A DNA stretch of 7,224 nucleotides from Terriglobia bacterium (lineage in GTDB: Bacteria > Acidobacteriota > Terriglobia > UBA7540), in the NCBI GenBank assembly GCA_030036915.1, contig JASHSC010000621.1:1-7224 (forward strand), read 5' to 3'. Of this stretch, positions 1-5,477 are shown piece after piece. Position 1 is the stretch's first letter. Each line of letters starts with the position of its first letter. The notes below the pieces were generated by a model, which saw only the letters and a list, made by a program, of their open reading frames with translations, was not told the origin of the DNA and did no database searches. The position numbers and the translations under genes are program-made.

Positions 1-466
1 TAGCCTGATTGCGAATTGTGGCCGCCGAACTTATTTTGAGGATAATCCATCGGGAGGTTTCGTCGCCCGGTACGCGGGCCAAAGTCCAATCGGGAAAATG
101 GTTGGCCACAAGGGCTTGTAAGTCTGACGCCCGGTCAGAGGAAATACCCTTGATGAGAATGCGGTGAATGGGGGGGAACTGCGTCTTGTCGTCGTTCGGT
201 TGAATGTCCGCGTAGGGAAGATTCGCGGTTTTCATATCGTCCTTCAGGCGCTCAAGTGTGTCGTCAGCCACGATGTTTACGGCGTCCTCAACTTGAACCT
301 GCAAAATCAGGTTGGTTCCGCCTTGGAGATCGAGCCCCAAATGAATTCTGTTGTGAAGATTTGCCTTTAGCACCTGGAAAGTTCGGGGATACCCGGTGAT
401 TCCCAATACGCACACCATGATGACAATGAGAACAATGAAAGCCCGGGTCCGAATCTTGGATTCCAT
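1..466 (-). CDS. secD: Protein translocase subunit SecD, N-terminal part (partial, runs off left edge)
   Basis: SecD works with SecF in the inner membrane and uses the proton motive force to help Sec-dependent proteins leave the translocon on the periplasmic side. Reading the complement from ATG at 466 gives 155 codons. A short basic start (MESKIRTR) is followed by a first transmembrane helix at about residues 9-26. The SecD hallmark LGLDLQGG lies at residues 43-50, followed by TNLILQV and a helical stretch that opens the first periplasmic domain (P1). The family signature and its distance from TM1 are as expected. The rest of P1, TM2-6 and any secF lie beyond the left edge. A GAGG lies 11 nt before the ATG on the minus strand, a modest ribosome site. 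No yajC-like ORF sits directly upstream, although yajC often precedes secD. Family call is firm; exact start is good but not proven. Confidence 0.93.
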   Translation of the reverse strand, partial: MESKIRTRAFIVLIVIMVCVLGITGYPRTFQVLKANLHNRIHLGLDLQGGTNLILQVQVEDAVNIVADDTLERLKDDMKTANLPYADIQPNDDKTQFPPIHRILIKGISSDRASDLQALVANHFPDWTLARVPGDETSRWIILKISSAATIRNQA

Positions 467-959
467 CGAAGAGTCTACCTCTGTTCTCCTGCTCCGAATT
501 CGATGGGCTGCGGAAACTTCACGGCGGCGCCGGCGGGCGGAAGATTGTGCTTTGCCGCGGCAAAATACCCCAGCCGCAGGAGTTCACGCCCCTACATATC
601 GTGATGCGATGTAATTGACCGTCGTTGCCTCTTGCGGATAGGTCGCGGCGCCATGGAGGAATTTGACTTTGCTTGCCTGTTTGCGTGAAATCGGGTACGA
701 CTCAATTGTGCAATGGAGGCCCCCGAGGCGTTATGGCGAAATGACGGCTGAAAAGAGACCCACGGGAGCTGAACCCTGCCCAGGCCCGGCGTGCCCACTA
801 ACCTCCAGGGATGATGGAGGGCTTTAGAGTCACGGAGTGGTCCGGCTCTGACGGTTTTCGCATCCTAATTTCGAATGATTGCTCCGGAGGACCCGTCGCC
901 ACGGCTCAAAGGAGCCAAGGCGCCTCCATTCGAGTGGCGGAAGAAGGAGGAAGGCATAA
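467..959. other. Divergent intergenic region between secD and the S41 gene, no convincing gene
   Basis: About 490 bp separates the starts of secD (minus) and the PDZ/S41 gene (plus). The open frames in it (for example 592-798 minus, and 811-1041 and 875-1213 plus) show no recognisable domain, are Arg/Ser/Pro rich like random GC-rich frames, and lack good ribosome sites. It contains a promoter-like pair at 663-691, a perfect 6-bp stem hairpin at 802-820 (CCTCCA, 7-nt loop, TGGAGG), and the S41 ribosome site at 944-950. I looked for yajC, tRNA, SRP RNA and 6S RNA-like features and could not support any. Confidence 0.6.
663..691 (+). promoter_or_regulatory. Candidate sigma70-type promoter for the S41 gene
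   Basis: TTGACT at 663-668 matches the -35 consensus at 5 of 6 bases. After a 17-bp spacer, TGAAAT at 686-691 matches the -10 consensus at 4 of 6. Transcription would start near 698 and leave a leader of about 260 nt before the S41 start at 960. It is the best pair seen by eye in the gap, but chance matches of this quality are common in 490 bp. Confidence 0.25.
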
Positions 960-2231
960 ATGCTATCTCGCGAAGACCTCAGACGGTGGAGTGGCGGGGA
1001 CATCTTCCTGGTGCTCGTTCTTGGATTGGTCGGAGGCGTAGTCTTGGGTTGTTCCCTGATGTTTGCAGTCCAGTCGCGCGACCCCGAACTCGATTTACGA
1101 TTAATTTCGCAGGCTGCGGGTCTGGTTCAGCGATATTACGTGGATCGCGACGTCATTCAATCCCGCACGATGACTTATGGGGCGATCAGCGGGATGATGA
1201 ATTCGCTCGGTGACACGGGTCACAGCCGATTTCTCAGCCCGCAGATGGTGAAAGAGATGGATGAACTCGAACGGAGCAAATTCCAGGGAATAGGCGCTGA
1301 GGTCCAGTTGCGTGGAGGGCACGTGGTGATCGTGGTGCCCATGGACGGGTCTCCTGCCCAGCGCGCCGGATTGAAAGCGGGCGACATCATCCTGAAAGTG
1401 GATGGTCAGGATATCAGCGGCTGGCCATTGGACAAAGTTGTGGGACAAATCTCCGGCCCCGCGGGCACGACTGTGATGCTTACCGTCCTCACGCCGTTGT
1501 CGGATCAAACTCGACAAGTTACCTTAACGCGGGCCACCATCAACATCCACAACGTCAGTTGGCAGACCTTGCCGGGGACCAAAATTGTTCAGCTCCGTAT
1601 CGCCGCGCTGGATAGCAGCGTGAATGCTGATCTCAGGAAGGCCTTGGCGGAAATCATGATGGAGAAGCCGGCTGCAATTGTACTGGATTTGCGCAACAAT
1701 CCGGGTGGGTTGCTTGACCAGGCTGTGGATGTGGCAAGCCAGTTTCTCAATGGGGGTAATGTTTTGGTGGTGAAAAATGCTCGAGGTCAGGAGAAGCCCG
1801 TCGCCGCCAGGGCCGGGGGCGAAGCAACGAAAATCCCAGTCGTGGTGCTGGTGAACGGTGGCACGGCCAGCGGCGCGGAAATCGTGGCAGGCGCGCTGCA
1901 AGATGCGCATCGAGCCCGGTTGGTGGGTGACACCACTTTCGGCACAGGCACGGTATTGAAGGAATTCAAGCTCGCGGATGGCTCGGCGCTTCTGCTGGCC
2001 ATTGAAGAGTGGCTTACACCTTCTGGAAATATAATATGGCACAAAGGCATAACGCCGAACATTGCCGTCTCGCTGTCGGCGGGGGATTTGCCGCTGTTCC
2101 CCGACGCCGAGCGCACCATGACCGCGACGCAACTTCAGGAGAGCCATGACGCCCAACTACTTAGGGCCATGGACTTGCTGACCCGGGGAGATGTTTCACC
2201 GGCAGTCGTTGCAGATCGGGCAAGCCGGTAA
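960..2231 (+). CDS. Membrane-anchored PDZ-domain S41 family (CtpA/Tsp-like) protein with altered catalytic dyad
   Basis: The ATG at 960 follows AAGGAGG (944-950) with 9-nt spacing, a strong ribosome site. The 423-aa product has one N-terminal transmembrane segment at about residues 15-37, then an N-terminal helical region (about 44-105, including the GDTGHSRFL stretch). A PDZ domain follows at about 108-190 (FQGIGAEV, AGLKAGDIILKVDG). The S41 core spans about 197-372, with VLDLRNNPGG at 241-250 and GGTASGAE at 300-307. In S41 C-terminal processing proteases a Ser/Lys dyad assisted by Gln cleaves envelope proteins near their C-termini. Ser304 is in its usual place. In the segment normally reading TFGKGxVQ, the sequence is TFGTGTVL (326-333), so the Lys is Thr329 and the Gln is Leu333. 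Length, order and reading frame are otherwise intact, so this is not an obvious pseudogene. I recall TFGTG-type S41 proteins from Acidobacteria and Chloroflexi, but could not check this. The protein may be inactive, act as a PDZ scaffold, or use a different base such as Lys334. Confidence 0.9.
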   Translation: MLSREDLRRWSGGDIFLVLVLGLVGGVVLGCSLMFAVQSRDPELDLRLISQAAGLVQRYYVDRDVIQSRTMTYGAISGMMNSLGDTGHSRFLSPQMVKEMDELERSKFQGIGAEVQLRGGHVVIVVPMDGSPAQRAGLKAGDIILKVDGQDISGWPLDKVVGQISGPAGTTVMLTVLTPLSDQTRQVTLTRATINIHNVSWQTLPGTKIVQLRIAALDSSVNADLRKALAEIMMEKPAAIVLDLRNNPGGLLDQAVDVASQFLNGGNVLVVKNARGQEKPVAARAGGEATKIPVVVLVNGGTASGAEIVAGALQDAHRARLVGDTTFGTGTVLKEFKLADGSALLLAIEEWLTPSGNIIWHKGITPNIAVSLSAGDLPLFPDAERTMTATQLQESHDAQLLRAMDLLTRGDVSPAVVADRASR

Positions 2232-2400
2232 CCAAAACCCTCGCGATGCAACCTTGTTCGCCGGTCTGCTAATCCATCAATATGGAGAGCTTTGTGACGC
2301 GCCGTGCGGGCCTTCTCCGGACCAGAATCCCGTCCCGCCGTCCGCCTTGAGGGAGCAGCCCACTCTCAACACCTTGAGTTGAAGCTCGGTTCCTTTGACA

Positions 2401-3954
2401 ATGGCCCAAGAAGGGCGGCCCGGTTACAGTCCCTGGCTGATCGCGATCTCCGTGATGCTGGCAACCTTCATGGAGGTGCTGGATACTTCCGTTGCATCCG
2501 TCGCGCTGCCCCACATTGCCGGCAGCCTGTCGGCCACGGTGGATGAATCCACCTGGGTACTGACGGGCTATCTGATATCCAACGCTATTGTCCTGCCCTC
2601 CACGGACTGGCTCAGTAGTTTCTTTGGGCGCAAGCGATATCAGATTATCTCGATTGGCGCGTTTGCGGCGGCTTCTGCGCTGTGCGGCGCGGCCACCAGC
2701 CTTCCACTCCTGGTTTTGGCGCGCGTCATTCAGGGTGCGGCGGGGGGCGGGCTGCAACCCGTTTCCCAAGCCATTTTGCTCGAGAGTTTCCCTCGCGAAA
2801 AGCACGGCCAAGCTATGGCGGTGTTCGGGCTGGGAATTATTCTCGCCCCGTTAATCGGGCCAACCTTGGGAGGCTGGATTACCGACAGTTACTCCTGGCG
2901 CTGGGTTTTCTACATCAACATCCCGATCAGCATCGCGGCCGTGCTGATGATCCAGGCTTTCGTGGAGGACCCGCCCTATGCGCGCCGGACAAAGGACTTG
3001 CCCATCGATTACATCGGGCTCGCGTTCTTGGCGCTATGGCTGGGTACCCTCCAGACAATTCTGGACAAGGGGCAGGAAGCCGACTGGTTCGGCTCCCACT
3101 GGATCTCCTGGTTCACGGCCGTCTCCATCCTCTCCATGGTAGCATTCGTGGTTCATGAATTGCGCACCGCGCACCCGCTCGTGGACCTTCGCGTGCTCCG
3201 CAACCGCAACCTGGCCGTCGGCTGTTTTATGATCGGTCTGATCGGCATCGTGATTTACGGCACCGTCACCTTGCTGCCGCTTTTCCTCCAGGACCTGCTG
3301 GGCTATACAGCCTATGACAGCGGCCTGGCGCTTTCGCCCCGGGGGGTTGGCGCGTTAATTTCTTTGATTATCGTTGGTCCGCTGGTCGGTAAAATTGACA
3401 GCCGCGTCCTGATCGCCGGTGGAATTGTCGTCCGCGCTCTCTCCCTCTTCATGCTCGGTGCGCTCAACTTGCAGATGGGCATTTGGAACATTATCTGGCC
3501 GAACATCATCAACGGATTTGCCAACGGTTTCCTGTTTGTTCCTCTCACGACACTGACCGTGGCCACTCTATCGAACGAGGAGATGGGTCGCGGCACGGGC
3601 CTTTATAACCTCACGCGCAATCTGGGCGCGAGTTTCGGCATTTCGATTGTGACCACGCTACTGGTGCGCGGCCAGCAGCTCCACCAGGATCTGATGGCAG
3701 GTCATCTCACCAACGCCAACCCGGCTTTTGCACAGCTCCGCCAAAAGTTAATCGGCATTTTTGCCTCGCACGCTATTGGATTGCCGCTGCAGCGGGCCTA
3801 CGCAATGATCTATGGAACGCTTCGCCAACAGGACTCCCTGTGGGCTTATGTCCATGATTTTCGCCTGCTGGCGATACTCAGCCTGTTCTGTATTCCGTTT
3901 CTGCTGCTCTTTCGCAAAGGCGCGACGCGACGTGAACGAATCGCCTTACACTGA
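2401..3954 (+). CDS. DHA2 family (EmrB/QacA-type) MFS multidrug exporter permease
   Basis: This is a predicted inner-membrane drug:proton antiporter of the 14-TM DHA2 class. From ATG 2401 it has 517 aa, the usual length for EmrB relatives. LDTSVASVALP (27-37) is the TM1 motif (D1-like). DWLSSFFGRKR (69-79) matches the loop 2-3 motif A. ARVIQGAAGGG (107-117) is the TM4 region. GLGIILAPLIGPTLGGW (143-159) is the antiporter motif C in TM5. SWRWVFYINIP (165-175) is a highly typical DHA2 string. Further hydrophobic segments continue to LLAILSLFCIPFLLLF (489-504), with a longer soluble loop at about 423-480 before the last helix. Start choice: TTG at 2395 is in frame two codons earlier, but ATG 2401 is preferred; neither has a clear Shine-Dalgarno. 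It lies 169 bp after the S41 gene on the same strand. Emr systems usually pair with an HlyD-type membrane fusion protein, and none is present here. Substrate cannot be predicted. Confidence 0.93.
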   Translation: MAQEGRPGYSPWLIAISVMLATFMEVLDTSVASVALPHIAGSLSATVDESTWVLTGYLISNAIVLPSTDWLSSFFGRKRYQIISIGAFAAASALCGAATSLPLLVLARVIQGAAGGGLQPVSQAILLESFPREKHGQAMAVFGLGIILAPLIGPTLGGWITDSYSWRWVFYINIPISIAAVLMIQAFVEDPPYARRTKDLPIDYIGLAFLALWLGTLQTILDKGQEADWFGSHWISWFTAVSILSMVAFVVHELRTAHPLVDLRVLRNRNLAVGCFMIGLIGIVIYGTVTLLPLFLQDLLGYTAYDSGLALSPRGVGALISLIIVGPLVGKIDSRVLIAGGIVVRALSLFMLGALNLQMGIWNIIWPNIINGFANGFLFVPLTTLTVATLSNEEMGRGTGLYNLTRNLGASFGISIVTTLLVRGQQLHQDLMAGHLTNANPAFAQLRQKLIGIFASHAIGLPLQRAYAMIYGTLRQQDSLWAYVHDFRLLAILSLFCIPFLLLFRKGATRRERIALH

Positions 3955-4002
3955 ACATTTCGCGAATCCCCAGATCTTATCGCTGACAAATCTACGGAAG
4001 GC

Positions 4003-4046
4003 TCAGGGCCAGAGGCCAAGTACCTGTGGCCTGACCGTTGCATTTT
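4003..4046 (+). terminator. Weak candidate terminator/attenuating hairpin after the MFS gene
   Basis: Fifty bases after the MFS stop, the AGGCCA/TGGCCT stem (4013-4032), or its bulged alternative starting at 4003, is followed within 10 nt by a moderately T-rich run (CATTTTCTCT). The stem is short and the T tract is broken, so this is much weaker than the terminator at 5407. It may simply be RNA structure. Confidence 0.25.
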
Positions 4047-4146
4047 CTCTCACCCGCAGACCGAACCGAGCGGGGAGCGGGCTATATCGAAAGTGATAGT
4101 AGCGTGCCCTCCCTTTGGCTTCGATGGGCCTATACCCGGAGCGCAA

Positions 4147-4175
4147 TTGACCCCCACGCGCGATAACCCTAACCT
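4147..4175 (+). promoter_or_regulatory. Candidate promoter for the LuxR-type/sigma gene pair
   Basis: TTGACC at 4147-4152 matches the -35 box at 5 of 6 bases. TAACCT at 4170-4175, after a 17-bp spacer, matches the -10 box at only 3 of 6. A start near 4182 would give a leader of about 50 nt to the ATG at 4232. The weak -10 box could fit a regulated promoter or be chance. Confidence 0.2.
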
Positions 4176-4231
4176 GATTGGGACCCGCTCCGGCACGCAA
4201 GATGAAGGAATGAAGGGGCGGGGAGCAGGGA

Positions 4232-4525
4232 ATGCCGGCCAATGGCAAATTCAAAAGGGAACCAGAAAGGGGTGAATTCGGTCTCACTACTTTCGACAGG
4301 GAGATCATCGCCCTCATCCTGGAGGGGCACACGAAGAAGGAATTGATGGTGAAACTGGGCATGGGCAGGCAGGCCCTGCGGAGGCATATTCGTGGAATTT
4401 GCCAGAGGCTGGGGGTTGAGAACGAATTTGAACTTTCCCTTTTTGCCCAATATCACCGGCTCATTGAATTAGAGAGAGCCGATGGACACGGCGCCAGGAA
4501 GCTCAGCAAAACAGCAGGGGCCTGA
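4232..4525 (+). CDS. Stand-alone LuxR/GerE-type helix-turn-helix transcriptional regulator
   Basis: The 97-aa product is essentially one LuxR-type (GerE) DNA-binding domain. Residues 18-50 (LTTFDREIIALILEGH, then KKELMVKLGMGRQALR) align with the family pattern LTxREREVLxLxAxG-xxxEIAxxLxxSxxTVK. Residues 51-69 (RHIRGICQRLGVENEFEL) match the recognition-helix end HxxxIxxKLGVxxRxEL. There is no receiver, PAS or autoinducer domain, and residues 1-17 are charged and probably flexible. Differences from the usual consensus include GRQALRRH in place of SxxTVKxH, so DNA-contact residues may differ. GGAG at 4222-4225 and AGGG at 4227-4230 serve as ribosome site. It sits 116 bp before the sigma factor on the same strand, suggesting co-transcription. 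Such single-domain proteins often depend on another protein for their signal; which one is unknown here. Family call is good; target genes cannot be stated. Confidence 0.82.
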   Translation: MPANGKFKREPERGEFGLTTFDREIIALILEGHTKKELMVKLGMGRQALRRHIRGICQRLGVENEFELSLFAQYHRLIELERADGHGARKLSKTAGA

Positions 4526-4559
4526 CACCGGTCTGCCGCGCGAAGCCTGGAAGCTAACG

Positions 4560-4574
4560 GGAAATGCAAATTCC
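4560..4574. promoter_or_regulatory. Imperfect palindrome upstream of the sigma gene, possible operator
   Basis: GGAAATGCAAATTCC is symmetric at 5 of 6 arm positions around GCA (GGAAAT / AATTCC). It lies between the LuxR-type stop (4525) and the sigma start (4642). LuxR-type dimers bind palindromic sites, so autoregulation is conceivable, but there is no second copy in the window to support it. Confidence 0.2.
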
Positions 4575-4631
4575 GGGCGCCAACATTCTCCCAACCCACT
4601 CGTCAACGGGAACGCTGAAGGTTGATCCAAC

Positions 4632-4637
4632 AGGAGG
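4632..4637 (+). promoter_or_regulatory. Ribosome binding site deciding the sigma factor start
   Basis: A perfect AGGAGG ends 4 nt before ATG 4642. The longer frame from ATG 4564 has no such site and begins inside a palindrome. The later in-frame ATG 4738 lacks a site, and ATG 4762 has AGGAG directly abutting it with no spacing. This favours 4642. Confidence 0.7.
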
Positions 4638-4641
4638 TTTA

Positions 4642-5349
4642 ATGAGAAATCTCGACCGGGTTCACTTCACAATTCGCGGCCTGAAGCCGCTTCATTCTCA
4701 TCCTCGTCGTTCCGCAAGGTCCGGTTCCTGCAAACAAATGGGGTGCGCACAGAATCAGGAGATGGACTTCGCGGAGATTTACCTGAACTATTACAAGCGC
4801 GTCTACCGGTGGTGCTTTCGTATTGTTCGTAACAGGGAGGATGCCGAAGATCTCACACAGGATACCTTTGTTCATGTGATGCGGAAGATTCACACTTTCC
4901 GAGGCGATGCCTCCCTCTCAACCTGGCTGTACAGCGTAACCAGAAACACCGCGCTGATGCGCTTACGGCGCAAACGGCTTCCGCAAAGCTCACTGGACGA
5001 AGAGCACGAGTTTGGAGAAGGGTCCTCGAGCCCCTACAATTCTCTCGGCCTCGCGGACCGCTCTGTTGGCGACCCGGATGCGCGCATTGACGTGGCGCGG
5101 GCCGTTGAGCAATTGCCAAGGGGGTTCAAAGCCGCGCTGCTCCTGCATGACCTGGAGGACTACACTCATAATGAAATCGCCCGATACCGCGGTTGGACTA
5201 GCGGGACCTCAAAGTCACAGGTCCACAAAGCCCGATTCCGCATGAGGCAACTGCTCGGGGGTACACCCAAGCGTCGAGGGTCCGTTTATGTCGCGCTGAG
5301 TGGGCATGAAAGCGCGGCAAATACGCGCCGAGACGGAGCAACTTGCTGA
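4642..5349 (+). CDS. ECF-type RNA polymerase sigma factor (sigma-70 family, RpoE-like)
   Basis: From ATG 4642 the product has 235 aa. Sigma region 2 lies at about residues 45-112: YYKRVYRWCFRIVRN, then REDAEDLTQDTFVHVMRK (the core RNAP-binding helix), then STWLYSVTRNTALMRLRRKR for -10 recognition. A variable acidic/Ser-rich linker covers about 113-147. Region 4 lies at about 150-206 (VEQLPRGFKAALLLHDLEDYTHNEIA, then GTSKSQVHKARFRMRQLL), the helix-turn-helix for the -35 element. No region 1.1 or 3 is present, as expected for ECF factors, which direct RNA polymerase to stress or envelope promoters. The N-terminus carries about 40 extra basic residues before region 2. A frame open to 4564 allows an even longer form, while starting at 4762 (M41) would give a standard-length protein. 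No anti-sigma gene follows; the next element is a terminator and then a convergent gene. It may share a transcript with the LuxR-type gene. Confidence 0.93.
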   Translation: MRNLDRVHFTIRGLKPLHSHPRRSARSGSCKQMGCAQNQEMDFAEIYLNYYKRVYRWCFRIVRNREDAEDLTQDTFVHVMRKIHTFRGDASLSTWLYSVTRNTALMRLRRKRLPQSSLDEEHEFGEGSSSPYNSLGLADRSVGDPDARIDVARAVEQLPRGFKAALLLHDLEDYTHNEIARYRGWTSGTSKSQVHKARFRMRQLLGGTPKRRGSVYVALSGHESAANTRRDGATC

Positions 5350-5406
5350 GGATCCCGCCGGTCTACTCCAAGGTAGCGATGTCCGAACAGGTGGATCATC
5401 CCCGTT

Positions 5407-5450
5407 AAGAGGCGCAGGGTTGTGGCAACCCTGCCTCTTTTGATTTTTTG
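5407..5450 (+). terminator. Strong Rho-independent terminator of the sigma factor transcript
   Basis: The left arm at 5407-5422 and right arm at 5426-5439 form a 14-bp stem with a 2-nt bulge and a 3-nt TGG loop; its upper part includes GCAGGGTTG against CAACCCTGC. The stem is followed by TTTTGATTTTTTG. It begins 58 nt after the sigma stop (5349). On the minus strand the same hairpin is followed by only a short T run, so it should act mainly on plus-strand transcription. It also lies 28 nt beyond the end of the convergent repeat-protein gene. Confidence 0.92.
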
Positions 5451-5477
5451 TTTCGCTCGGCTCGGCGGCTGAGCATG

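Larger units (their letters stand above)
3955..4231 (+). other. Intergenic/leader region with nested inverted repeats upstream of the LuxR-type gene
   Basis: No gene was recognised in these 277 bp. AGGCCA (4013-4018) and TGGCCT (4027-4032) form a 6-bp stem. An alternative pairing uses TCAGGGCCA at 4003-4011 with TGGCCTGA at 4027-4034 and one bulged G. Further on, GGGCTATA plus TCGAA (4079-4091) can pair with TTCGA (4120-4124) and TATACCC (4131-4137) around a 28-nt loop. GGAGCGGG (4074-4081) is the exact reverse complement of CCCGCTCC (4184-4191). The pairings overlap and compete, so they suggest structure but no single fold. The end of the MFS transcript and the leader of the next gene both fall here. 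Confidence 0.35.

Noticed and set aside
592..798. 68-aa minus-strand ORF upstream of secD as a possible yajC
   Set aside because: YajC needs a strong N-terminal transmembrane helix and a conserved basic region after it. This ORF has no hydrophobic segment.
700..880. Possible small structured RNA (6S or SRP type) in the secD/S41 gap
   Set aside because: Only one 6-bp hairpin (802-820) is clear. I could not find the conserved SRP loop or a long 6S-like rod with a central bubble.
1524..2156. 210-aa minus-strand open frame within the S41 gene
   Set aside because: It is antisense to the S41 catalytic core, whose motifs (LDLRNNPGG, GTASGAE) are intact on the plus strand. It has no recognisable family.
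2269..2811. 180-aa minus-strand open frame over the start of the MFS gene
   Set aside because: It is antisense to the conserved TM1-TM5 motifs of the exporter and low-complexity in Gly/Arg/Gln.
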